A program made the translations under genes and the position numbers. From NCBI GenBank assembly GCA_934271715.1, contig CAKQRZ010000018.1, forward strand, positions 1-23,182: DNA of 23,182 nt, in the 5' to 3' direction. The first letter of the stretch is position 1; the number at the start of each line of letters is the position of its first letter. Below are positions 15,232 through 22,072 of the stretch, in pieces. The stretch is from an uncultured Alphaproteobacteria bacterium. GTDB lineage: Bacteria > Pseudomonadota > Alphaproteobacteria > RF32 > CAG-239. The notes beneath the pieces are model-generated. The model was given only the letters and a program-made list of their open reading frames with translations, searched no databases and was not told the DNA's origin.

Positions 15232-16554
15232 ATGTTTTGGAATTTATTTTGCCGTTCCAACGATGCTAAAGAGTATCAGGAACAAAAACAGTTAAAGTAT
15301 GTGTCAAATAAAAGTAGTCACAAGGTTATAAGCTATCTTACTGAAAATGATGTTAGCTTGACAGCAGCTGCGCAGCAGGCAATTATTGACCGAGGCGATA
15401 GTGAAATGATTAAGGTAATGCTTTTAACTGAGTCAGACTTCACTGATGAAACTTTGTTTTCAATTATTGATCGTGATGACGAAAACGAAATTATCTGCGC
15501 ATTTGCTCATAATGTTTTTACCCAGTTTCCGCGGACTAGCGACAGTTTAACAAAGTTCGCTTTACGTTTGGCTGAAAATAGTGATAATATCACGCTTTTA
15601 ACCAGATGTGCCAACGAGCTGCGCAAACGCAAGCTATCTAAGTATGAGTTTGAAGATGAGCTGTTAACAACTTTGAGTACGGATAGACTTCTTTCTTATA
15701 TCAAGGAAAATGGTCTATGTGAAAAAGTGGAAGTTCATCTGATTAAATTTGCCAGCGATTTTTCGTTTAAGGAATTGTTGGAGGCAAATTACGTCTGCAA
15801 TTACAAGTCAGCTGAAAAAATATTGGTTGATATGGCAGATGATGACGAGCTGAGACGCTATCTGGACACTTTGCAAAAAGAAAATTTGAATCTTTGCGCA
15901 GAGGCGGCTGAAGAGTTGCTTACAGAGCATCCTGATGTAGTGAAAGAATATATTGCACAATTTAAGCTGCTGGGAAGTGCGCAACAGCTCTTTATAGAGA
16001 AATTTCCGCAGCTGATTGATGAATATATCAAGCACTACGGTTTTAAGGGAGACGCTGCGCAGGCAGCCTATGTGAAACAAGCCGGCCGCGAGCAAATTAT
16101 TGGTTATGTGCATAAGTACGGGCTAACCGATAAGGCTGAATTGGAGCTGTTAAAGCGAGGCAGCAATGAGGAAATTCTAGCCTATATCGCCGAGCGGCAA
16201 TTTCATAAGAAAGCGGAAGCTGAGTTATTAAAAAGCAATAACGGCGAGCTTTTGAGCGAATATCTGCCAAAGTATCGTTTGCATGACGGCAATGAAATTG
16301 TTTTGCTGGAATATGCAGGAAACGGATTTATGAAAATATATCTGCGTTATCACATGCTTTCGGCCAAAGGCGACGCTTATCTTCGTGAATTGTTGGAACA
16401 CTTAACCAACTCGCACGACAGCTTGGTTGAATCAATGGAAACCAGTCTTCAGAAAAGGCAAAAAAGTTTCTGTATCTCGCACGATATTTTCAACGCTTAT
16501 GTCGTAAATCATTTTTGGGAGCTGAAAGAGTTTTATAACACTCATCAAAACTAA
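15232..16554 (+). CDS. Alpha-helical repeat (solenoid) protein, unknown function
   Basis: The 440-residue protein consists of roughly a dozen degenerate repeats of about 26-30 residues with the pattern [IL]-x2-Y-I-x4-L-x3-A-E-x2-L-L. They are clearest in the C-terminal half: IIGYVHKYGLTDKAELELLK, ILAYIAERQFHKKAEAELLK and LLSEYLPKYRLHDGNEIVLL. Such helix pairs are expected to stack into an alpha solenoid used for protein binding. There is no signal peptide or membrane segment, so it is probably cytoplasmic. The first ten residues (MFWNLFCRSN) form a short hydrophobic cap. The gene has its own promoter and terminator, and no Shine-Dalgarno. I cannot name a family. Confidence 0.75.
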   Translation: MFWNLFCRSNDAKEYQEQKQLKYVSNKSSHKVISYLTENDVSLTAAAQQAIIDRGDSEMIKVMLLTESDFTDETLFSIIDRDDENEIICAFAHNVFTQFPRTSDSLTKFALRLAENSDNITLLTRCANELRKRKLSKYEFEDELLTTLSTDRLLSYIKENGLCEKVEVHLIKFASDFSFKELLEANYVCNYKSAEKILVDMADDDELRRYLDTLQKENLNLCAEAAEELLTEHPDVVKEYIAQFKLLGSAQQLFIEKFPQLIDEYIKHYGFKGDAAQAAYVKQAGREQIIGYVHKYGLTDKAELELLKRGSNEEILAYIAERQFHKKAEAELLKSNNGELLSEYLPKYRLHDGNEIVLLEYAGNGFMKIYLRYHMLSAKGDAYLRELLEHLTNSHDSLVESMETSLQKRQKSFCISHDIFNAYVVNHFWELKEFYNTHQN

Positions 16555-16556
16555 TG

Positions 16557-16594
16557 CAAAAAAACGGTTGTTAAATTAGCAGCCGTTTTTTTTG
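16557..16594 (+). terminator. Rho-independent terminator after the solenoid gene
   Basis: AAAACGGTTG pairs with CAGCCGTTTT (one G-T pair) around a short loop, followed by a T run. Confidence 0.8.
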
Positions 16595-16689
16595 TTTGGT
16601 GCTTGCCTTTAGTGTTAAAAAGCGAAAACAACAGAACAGGCGTCATTTTCTGTATGTTATTAAAGATATTTTGACAATATAAAGCGGTC

Positions 16690-17330
16690 TTAGTTATTTC
16701 CAAAACTCAATACCAGGGAGCAAGTTGTATTGTCATTCTCTGAACATATTTGACATTGATTATTTATTTCTTCAAATGTCATATTTCGTATGCACTTTAA
16801 TTCGCCGCTGCAGAATCTGTTGCCATAATAAATAATTTCCGTATTTTTTCCAGCTTTCCATATATGGGCAGATTTTAATTCATTCTGATAGCCTTTGACA
16901 ATAGTGTTGAATAATTCTCGGCAAAAATAAATTCTTTTATTGCCCAAACGGGCAGTTCCTGAATTATTTCCTATATTTCCTATATTAAATAATACTTCAA
17001 TATAGGTATTATAAATTCTGATATAATTTCCCATGCTGTCAGCTAAAAATTTTCCGCCAAGTCCCCAAGAGGGTGGAACCAGACTTAGTGAAACCAATAA
17101 ATTGGAGAATTCATAGGGAGATGCATCTGAATCTGGAATTTTTCGTTATCATCAATATGTTGAAAAAAGCCAAACATTAAGGTATTATATTCACTAATAG
17201 TTTGTTCAATTTTCCACTTTTCCATAGCTTTGGAATATCCGGCGATTCCGGCAACTGATAACACGCCGACAATAGCTAATACGCCGAGCATTTCAATCAT
17301 ACTGCGGCCTTTTTCAAAATTTTTATACAT
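16690..17330 (-). pseudogene. Type IV pilin-like protein (pilin 3), frameshifted
   Basis: It begins MYKNFEKG|RSMIEMLGVLAIVG, an ideal 8-residue prepilin leader and pilin helix, with CGGAGGT before ATG 17330. The frame stops at residue 81. The rest of the pilin, including C-x5-C-x12-C-x2-C-x7-C near the C-terminus, continues in another frame down to 16690. The switch can be placed at a run of five A on the coding strand (17139-17143). One extra A gives NEKIPDSDASPYEFSNLLVS running straight into SLSLVPPSWGLGG, which lines up with the equivalent SLNLIPNSW region of pilin 2. The restored protein would be 213 residues. It could be a true pseudogene, a slippage-controlled gene or an assembly error. 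Confidence 0.8.
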
Positions 17331-17359
17331 ATTTCTAACCTCCGTTTAATTTGTTGTAT

Positions 17360-17387
17360 GCAAAACAAAACCCACCAAAATGGCGGG
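17360..17387 (-). terminator. Terminator-like hairpin in the pilin 3 leader
   Basis: On the minus strand, CCCGCC and GGTGGG (one G-T pair) form a six-pair stem with an ATTTT loop, followed by TTTTGTTTTG. It lies between the folded leader and the pilin 3 ribosome site, where an attenuator would sit. Confidence 0.55.
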
Positions 17388-17394
17388 CGGATGT

Positions 17395-17530
17395 TGAGAA
17401 ACCGTATATAACCAAACGGCTCGGCTTATTCAGCTCATAGCCATATTCAGCCGACATCCGCTCAAGCGAAAATCGGCATAACAAATTTAAGTCGTTTATG
17501 CATAACGACTGGTTATATAAAGGGTTCTCA
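17395..17530 (-). promoter_or_regulatory. Candidate structured RNA leader upstream of pilin 3
   Basis: A long closing stem pairs 17395-17413 with 17511-17530: 17 pairs, two mismatches and a bulge. Inside are hairpins AGTCGTT/AACGACT (17490-17510) and GCCGA/TCGGC (17450-17477, with an inner CGC/GCG), and a weaker GGCT/AGCC. A second pairing, CGGCT (17417-17421) with AGCCG (17449-17453), competes with one of these. The layout resembles a cis-regulatory leader but matches no riboswitch class I know. It could instead be an inverted-repeat element. Confidence 0.4.
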
Positions 17531-17649
17531 CGCCCTAGACAGACTATAGCCTATCCAACAATCATTTTAGCTAAAGATAATCTGAAAGTAAGGAATTTTT
17601 GTAATTAAGTGAAAACAAACATTTTATTTTCAAATTTGCAAAAATAAAA

Positions 17650-17680
17650 TAACTCCGCATATCGTTATGATATACGGAGT
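17650..17680 (-). terminator. Terminator after the Ala/Pro/Cys-rich lipoprotein gene
   Basis: ACTCCG-ATATC and GATAT-CGGAGT pair across a short loop. On the minus strand they are followed by TATTTTATTTTTG. Confidence 0.75.
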
Positions 17681-17705
17681 GCAGAAGAAAAACAATGTTT
17701 AAGGA

Positions 17706-18203
17706 TTATTTTTCATATACTTCAACAGAAGCCGGAACTTGTCCTGCAGGCTGCTGTAAAACAGGCTGACGGGTTACAATAGGCTGAGCATTCATAACAG
17801 CCTGACCTTCGCCGTAGCAGTTGCCGGTAGCGCAAGCTTCACCGCGGTTAAACGGACGTGTTTCAAATGAAGTTGTTTCATAAGTACGCGGTTCATATAC
17901 TGTGTGATATGTGGTGTTTTTATAAACAACTTTTACCGGAGTTCTAACGGTGTATTCAGTAGGCTGGCAGCCGCCGCAAGGACGTGCAGCCGGAACAGGA
18001 GCCGGAGCTGCAGCTTGGCAAGTATGGCAAGGACGTGCAGCCGGACGAACCGGAGCCGGAGCAGGTTTTTCTTTAATTAAAGCATCGCCGCAGCCGCTTT
18101 CGCCGGCATAACGATAGTTACGGTTTGCGGTTTCTTCATCGCTGGCACATGCAGCCAAGCCTGCAACCATAGCAACAACCAGCAATTTTGTTAAATTTTT
18201 CAT
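17706..18203 (-). CDS. Ala/Pro-rich lipoprotein with paired cysteines
   Basis: The signal peptide ends at the lipobox LAAC (Cys19). The mature protein has two similar segments, APAPVRPAARPCHTC and APAPVPAARPCGGC, each a Pro/Ala spacer leading to a CxxC-type pair. A region rich in Thr/Tyr/Val follows (about 85-120, TVRTPVKVVYKNTTYHTVYE), then a second Cys pair (CATGNC). This looks like a structural envelope lipoprotein with a Pro-rich stalk that spans periplasm or peptidoglycan; CxxC pairs could be disulfides. GGAGG precedes ATG 18203. It is monocistronic, with its own promoter and terminator. No named family is recognised. Confidence 0.75.
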   Translation of the reverse strand: MKNLTKLLVVAMVAGLAACASDEETANRNYRYAGESGCGDALIKEKPAPAPVRPAARPCHTCQAAAPAPVPAARPCGGCQPTEYTVRTPVKVVYKNTTYHTVYEPRTYETTSFETRPFNRGEACATGNCYGEGQAVMNAQPIVTRQPVLQQPAGQVPASVEVYEK

Positions 18204-18260
18204 TATATTCCTCCAGTTCTAAATCTGAACAATTCAATCTTTAAATTTCATCTAAATTCA

Positions 18261-18289
18261 TTATTAACAGAAAATTAAACATTTGTTAA
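18261..18289 (-). promoter_or_regulatory. Promoter for the Ala/Pro/Cys-rich lipoprotein
   Basis: Minus strand: TTAACA (18289-18284), 17 bases, TAATAA (18266-18261). The leader to the start codon is about 50 bases. Confidence 0.5.
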
Positions 18290-18511
18290 GTATTTTTTTA
18301 TGTTTTTACAAAAAATGTACAAAAAAATATAAAATATCTCGGTTTTAATTATTTTTTTAGCAAAATATTAATATTTTTTAATTTTAAACACTTTTTGTGA
18401 TATTTTTATAACATTTTGATTTATAATAATTTTATCTAAAAATCCGATTCGTAAATTTTAGGCATAATCTAAAGATTAACGACTTATTTATTATATATAG
18501 CTCCTGTTTAT
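18290..18511. other. AT-rich gap without recognisable genes
   Basis: Very AT-rich spacer between two minus-strand lipoprotein genes. I see no coding frame, no RNA structure and no repeat. Only upstream promoter sequence for the gene at 18203 is expected here. Confidence 0.5.
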
Positions 18512-18542
18512 AAAAAAACAACCGCTATTGCAGCGGCTGTTC
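18512..18542 (-). terminator. Terminator overlapping the stop codon of the MORN-variant lipoprotein
   Basis: AACAGCCGCTG and AGCGGTTGTT on the minus strand form the stem, followed by a T run. The stop codon TAG (18527-18525) lies within the hairpin. Confidence 0.75.
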
Positions 18543-19043
18543 AGGTTCGGATATTTCTTGCAAATCTTCAGGCGTCAAGTCTATTTTGTGTTCTTGAATA
18601 AGAGCATAGCCCTTGGTTGCCTTGCCGTTTTCAAAAACGACTTCCACCACCAGCGTTCCGTCCTGATTATAGGTTCTGTAGGTGCCGTTCGGCTTGCCTT
18701 TGGTGTAGTTAATTTCATTATGTATGGAGCCGTCCGGATAAAAATTCAGCATTTTTCCGTTCATCAGGCCGTCAGCGAAATTGCCCTCAAAAAGAATATT
18801 GCCGTCTTCGTCATAAAAACGTCCCAAACCGTCCGGCTTGCCGTTTTTGCTTTTGACTTCCATTTTTACATTGCCGTTAGGGTAATATATTTTATAAGTG
18901 CCGTTAATCGGTTTTTCGTTTATGTCATAAACCACGCCGTCAACAACGTTGGTGTTGTTTTCGTTATAAATTTCATCGCTGTCCGATTCTCCGCAAGCGG
19001 CTAATAAACTGATTAGCAATGCGCCTAAGATTCTGATTTTCAT
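18525..19043 (-). CDS. MORN-variant repeat lipoprotein (YwqK-like)
   Basis: The lipobox LLAAC (Cys17) marks a lipoprotein. The mature part holds four to five MORN-variant repeats of about 22 residues with the pattern NGxYxxYYxxGxxxxEVxxxxGKxxG: NGTYKIYYPNGNVKMEV, GLGRFYDEDGNILFEG, NGKMLNFYPDGSIHNEI and NGTYRTYNQDGTLVVEV. This repeat is found in proteins automatically named YwqK-family antitoxins, but a lipidated periplasmic protein is unlikely to be an antitoxin. It more likely has a structural or binding role at the envelope. The start is taken as ATG 19043, after AAAGGAG. A TTG further upstream overlaps that site. It is monocistronic. Confidence 0.8.
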   Translation of the reverse strand: MKIRILGALLISLLAACGESDSDEIYNENNTNVVDGVVYDINEKPINGTYKIYYPNGNVKMEVKSKNGKPDGLGRFYDEDGNILFEGNFADGLMNGKMLNFYPDGSIHNEINYTKGKPNGTYRTYNQDGTLVVEVVFENGKATKGYALIQEHKIDLTPEDLQEISEPEQPLQ

Positions 19044-19069
19044 CTGTATAACTCCTTTTACCAACAATT

Positions 19070-19098
19070 ATACTATATAAATCGGCGTCTAAAGTCAA
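19070..19098 (-). promoter_or_regulatory. Promoter for the MORN-variant lipoprotein
   Basis: Minus strand: TTGACT (19098-19093), 17 bases, TAGTAT (19075-19070), overlapping an alternative TATAAT three bases on. Confidence 0.55.
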
Positions 19099-19178
19099 AT
19101 ATGAATATTTTTAGCTAACAATTTGTGTGAAATCGGCGCAAAATATACTATTTTCTGGGGTTTGACGTCATTTTTTGT

Positions 19179-19207
19179 TTGACAAACCGTTTTTAATCCT
19201 ATTAGAT
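19179..19207 (+). promoter_or_regulatory. Promoter for the HU gene
   Basis: TTGACA (19179-19184), 17 bases, TTAGAT (19202-19207). The leader is about 50 bases, ending in the ribosome site AAAGAGG. Confidence 0.65.
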
Positions 19208-19262
19208 AAAAGGCGAGAACAAATTCTCAACTTTAAATTATAACTTAAAGAGGAATATAAAA

Positions 19263-19538
19263 ATGAATAAAAGTGAATTGATTGACAGCATGTCTGCTGC
19301 TTCTGGTTTGAGCAAAACAGATTCCGCAAAAGCTTTGGATGCTTTCATCACAGCTGTTTCTGAAGCTTTGAAAGCCGGCGACGATGTTCGTTTGGTTGGC
19401 TTTGGTACTTTTGCTACTTCTAAAAGAGCAGCTACAACAGCTATCAATCCGCGTACTCGCGAAACTGTAAAAGTTGCAGCCCGCACAGTAGCTAAATTCA
19501 AAGCCGGTAAAACTTTACAAGACATTGTAAACGGCTAA
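19263..19538 (+). CDS. hupB: DNA-binding protein HU
   Basis: Nucleoid-associated histone-like protein that bends and compacts DNA as a dimer. The 91 residues have the canonical order: helical N-terminus (NKSELIDSMSAASGLSK), GDDVRLVGFGTFATSKR, the DNA-intercalating beta arm containing the INPRTRETV proline tip, and the C-terminal AKFKAGKTLQDIVN helix. IHF subunits share the fold, but the sequence fits HU better. AAAGAGG precedes ATG 19263. It is monocistronic with its own promoter and terminator. The even, preferred codon use suggests high expression. Confidence 0.95.
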   Translation: MNKSELIDSMSAASGLSKTDSAKALDAFITAVSEALKAGDDVRLVGFGTFATSKRAATTAINPRTRETVKVAARTVAKFKAGKTLQDIVNG

Positions 19539-19561
19539 TTGTTTTTACATTATAAAAATTT

Positions 19562-19594
19562 AGGCAGAATGCCGGTGCTTCTGCCTTATTTTTA
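19562..19594 (+). terminator. Rho-independent terminator after HU
   Basis: AGGCAGAA (19562-19569) pairs with TTCTGCCT (19579-19586), followed by TATTTTT. Confidence 0.85.
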
Positions 19595-19607
19595 TGCCTG
19601 ATTTCTA

Positions 19608-19648
19608 AAAAAATATCGGTTTGCTTTTGTGGCAGACCGATATTTTTT
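19608..19648 (-). terminator. Terminator for the coiled-coil gene
   Basis: AAAAAATATCGGT (19608-19620) pairs with ACCGATATTTTTT (19636-19648), and TGC/GCA extends the stem. The A/T ends allow termination in both directions. Confidence 0.8.
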
Positions 19649-19671
19649 AGGAAGTTACTTGGTGAATAAAA

Positions 19672-19989
19672 TTATTTAATGAAAGAATTTTTAAGATTAT
19701 TCAAAGAATTTTTGGTGTCGTCCAAAGCTTTTTTCTGCTCAGCGGCTTTAGCTTCGCGTTCGGCTTTTTGAGCGGCTTGCTTTTCTTCCAGTTCTTTCTT
19801 TTTAGCAGCCTGTTGTTCTTCTAACTCTTTCTTTTTAGCTTCTAAACTAGCTTTGGCATCTTCATTGGCCTGAGTTACGCTGTCAATTTTGTTCTGAGCC
19901 TGCTGAGCGGCGGAAACTAAATCAATTTTTGCTTCGGCGGCGTCGGCAGCCAAAATAGCAGCAACTGCTAAAACTAACAATTTTTTCAT
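19672..19989 (-). CDS. Small secreted coiled-coil protein
   Basis: A signal peptide (MKKLLVLAVAAILAADAAEA) with a probable signal-peptidase I site is followed by an 85-residue helix rich in Lys, Glu, Ala and Gln. It contains near-repeats such as KKKELEEQQAAKKKELEEKQ, typical of a long coiled coil. It probably forms a periplasmic oligomer or peptidoglycan-associated rod. No Cys or catalytic motif is present. AAGGAG lies well before ATG 19989. The gene is flanked by its own terminator. Low-complexity composition prevents assigning a family. Confidence 0.75.
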   Translation of the reverse strand: MKKLLVLAVAAILAADAAEAKIDLVSAAQQAQNKIDSVTQANEDAKASLEAKKKELEEQQAAKKKELEEKQAAQKAEREAKAAEQKKALDDTKNSLNNLKNSFIK

Positions 19990-20134
19990 ATTTATTCTCC
20001 TTATAAAAAATGTTTTATGAGGAAGATATTAAATAAGCAAATTGCAAAAAGCAAGCAAATAGCAAAACATTTATACAGAAAACTGCAAATACATACCGGA
20101 TTGCAAAAATAAATGTTTGTAACAATTTTTTTCC

Positions 20135-20163
20135 TTGATTTTCAAAGCCTAAAACTATATATT
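20135..20163 (+). promoter_or_regulatory. Promoter for mlaA-mlaC
   Basis: TTGATT (20135-20140), 17 bases, TATATT (20158-20163), about 25 bases before the mlaA start. Confidence 0.55.
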
Positions 20164-20187
20164 AGAGCGCAGTAAAAAGGGGATAAA

Positions 20188-20952
20188 ATGTTTTGTCTTA
20201 AAAAAATTACGGCATGCGCGGCGGTTGTTTTATGGGCAGCGCCGGTTTTTGCCAACAATGACGATAGCACGCTGGAATCGTATAACCGCGCGATGTTTGA
20301 CTTTAACCTGAAAGTTGATGAATATGTAACCAAGCCGCTGGCTAAAGGCTACCGCGCCGTCACAACAAAATTTATACGCGAGCGCGTCAGCAACTTTTTC
20401 AGCAACTTGCGTGAGCCGGCAACCATGATTAACCATTCCTTGCAGGGCAATTTTTCAGAATCCGGAAAATCGGCCGGACGCTTTGTTGTAAACAGCACTT
20501 TGGGCTTGCTCGGCACTTTTGATGTGGCCTCAGGCTGGGATATCCAAAAAAATAAGACCGGATTTGATAAAACTTTGGCTGATTGGTGCGTTCCGGACGG
20601 GCCGTTTGTTGTGCTGCCGCTCTTTGGTCCAAGCACCCCGCGCGCGGCTACCGGCATGGCGGTTGACGCTGTGGCCGACCCGCTGTATTGGTCTAATCAA
20701 TATATGAATTTCGGGCAGGACTGGAAGCGCTACAGCTTTATTTACGGTCTGACCGCTCTGGGGTTTGTCAGCGTGCGTGAAGAAAATTTGGAATTGGTGG
20801 ATAATTTAACCGCTAACGCCGTAGATGCCTACAGCATGGTAAAATCAGCCTATGTGCAGAATCGTCTGAAAATTGGCTCTTGCAAAAGCGCCGCTGAAGA
20901 CAGCTCATCTGCCAGCTATGATTTTGATTTTGATGAAGACGATGATGAATAA
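20188..20952 (+). CDS. mlaA: MlaA (VacJ) family phospholipid-trafficking protein
   Basis: MlaA sits in the outer membrane and removes phospholipids from its outer leaflet, handing them to MlaC for return to the inner membrane. Family signatures are YNRAMFDFN, the FFSNLREPATMINHSLQG segment, GRFVVNSTLGLLGTFDVAS, and LPLFGPSTPRAATGMAVD with PLYW after it. The signal peptide appears to be a plain signal-peptidase I type ending PVFA|NN, with no lipobox cysteine at the cleavage site; many MlaA proteins are lipoproteins. The C-terminus is a strongly acidic tail (DFDFDEDDDE). GGGGATAAA precedes ATG 20188. It is followed after about 20 bases by mlaC. Confidence 0.92.
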   Translation: MFCLKKITACAAVVLWAAPVFANNDDSTLESYNRAMFDFNLKVDEYVTKPLAKGYRAVTTKFIRERVSNFFSNLREPATMINHSLQGNFSESGKSAGRFVVNSTLGLLGTFDVASGWDIQKNKTGFDKTLADWCVPDGPFVVLPLFGPSTPRAATGMAVDAVADPLYWSNQYMNFGQDWKRYSFIYGLTALGFVSVREENLELVDNLTANAVDAYSMVKSAYVQNRLKIGSCKSAAEDSSSASYDFDFDEDDDE

Positions 20953-20971
20953 ATAAAAAGGATAGGGACTA

Positions 20972-21562
20972 ATGAAAAAACTGTTTGCTTTGTTATTTTT
21001 TACTTTGTTCTGCACTCAGGCGCAGGCTGCGGTAAATGCTCAGGAAGCCGAAAATTTTATTAAAAAAACTACGCAGCAGGGCATTGAAGAGCTAATAAAC
21101 GCCAATGTGTCGGAAGCCGAGAAAAAAACTCGCTTTACCAAACTGTTCAATGATGATTTGGACTTGGATTTTATCGGTAAATTTGTGCTGGGACGCTATT
21201 GGAAAACGGCTACGCCGCAGCAGCGCACAGATTTTATTGACGTTTACCGCAAGCTGAATATTCAGACTTGGTCGGAGCGTTTTAATGAATTTAAGGGCAA
21301 GCACTTTGAGTTTTTAGGCACCGAAAATTCTAAATCGGCCGACCAGATTTTTGTTAATACGCAGGTTCCGATGGAGGAGGGCGCTCCGGCCTCGGTTAAA
21401 TGGCGCGTCAAAGAAACCAACGGACGCATGCGCATTGTGGACATTATTATAGAAAATGTCAGCCTGGCGCAGACCGCCCGCAGCGAATATACGGCCTATA
21501 TTAAAAAATCGCCGAACGGAATTGACGGTTTAATCAAAGATTTGCGCGCGCGCTTAAAATAA
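20972..21562 (+). CDS. mlaC: MlaC family periplasmic phospholipid carrier
   Basis: The signal peptide (MKKLFALLFFTLFCTQAQA) directs this protein to the periplasm, where MlaC shuttles phospholipid between MlaA and the inner-membrane MlaFEDB complex. The tolerance-protein fold is recognisable from FIGKFVLGRYWKTATPQQRTDFIDVYRKL, then VKWRVKETNGRMRIVDIIIENVSLAQTARSEY, which are the conserved lipid-pocket segments. The length of 196 is standard. It forms an evident operon with mlaA. The mlaD, mlaE and mlaF genes are not in the window. Confidence 0.92.
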   Translation: MKKLFALLFFTLFCTQAQAAVNAQEAENFIKKTTQQGIEELINANVSEAEKKTRFTKLFNDDLDLDFIGKFVLGRYWKTATPQQRTDFIDVYRKLNIQTWSERFNEFKGKHFEFLGTENSKSADQIFVNTQVPMEEGAPASVKWRVKETNGRMRIVDIIIENVSLAQTARSEYTAYIKKSPNGIDGLIKDLRARLK

Positions 21563-21569
21563 TTGATAC

Positions 21570-21590
21570 AAGGGGCTTGCAAAGCCCCTT
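21570..21590 (+). terminator. Hairpin after mlaC, possible terminator
   Basis: AAGGGGCTT and AAGCCCCTT form nine perfect pairs with a three-base loop. The following AAACTTT is a poor T tract, so termination may be partial. Confidence 0.55.
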
Positions 21591-21635
21591 AAACTTTGCT
21601 ATATTACTTTTCGTATTTGCGGAGAAAATAAGTCT

Positions 21636-21983
21636 ATGATTGTTGACGGGTACAATACAAAACAGCGGAATATTCTGATTAACAAGTGCTTCTATCAAAC
21701 AACCATGAAAATTATGCACTTGTTTGAAGAAAAAGGAAATAATGATTTTGCCAACAAAACCATTGAGGCTATTGCCGCCTATCATGATATTGTCCAGCAC
21801 AAAAAACGCAACAACTTTGATAAAGACTACAACGCCGCTTTTGAAACCATTGATTCTGCCATCCGCAATATTGCAAACAAAGTTTTTTATATTTACGGTC
21901 AGGACAGCTTTAATCATGCGTATGATTCTTTTAGAGACTACAACTATGTGCAGGCTGTGCGCGGGCGGCTGCATCTGAAATAA
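21636..21983 (+). CDS. Hypothetical protein (115 residues)
   Basis: I do not recognise the family. The protein is predicted soluble and mostly helical, with many Lys, Asn and aromatic residues (INKCFYQTTMKIMHLFEEKG, RNNFDKDYNAAFETIDSAIR). It ends in a basic tail, AVRGRLHLK. There is no signal peptide or membrane segment. GGAG lies 11 bases before ATG 21636, a rather long spacing. It sits between the mlaC hairpin and gpsA and has no obvious partner. Confidence 0.65.
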   Translation: MIVDGYNTKQRNILINKCFYQTTMKIMHLFEEKGNNDFANKTIEAIAAYHDIVQHKKRNNFDKDYNAAFETIDSAIRNIANKVFYIYGQDSFNHAYDSFRDYNYVQAVRGRLHLK

Positions 21984-22072
21984 TTAGCTGTTAATTTTTT
22001 GTTTGTTTAGATTGCTAATTTTTCGGCATTGATTGATAATGCGGAATATAATTAAAAAAATGTGAGGTAGTG

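Noticed and set aside
17395..17530. Known c-di-GMP riboswitch, tmRNA or other named RNA
   Set aside because: I could not find the conserved core sequences of these classes. It is kept only as an unclassified structured candidate.
18525..19043. YwqK antitoxin of a toxin-antitoxin pair
   Set aside because: The MORN-variant repeats explain the usual label, but the protein is a lipoprotein and no toxin gene is adjacent.
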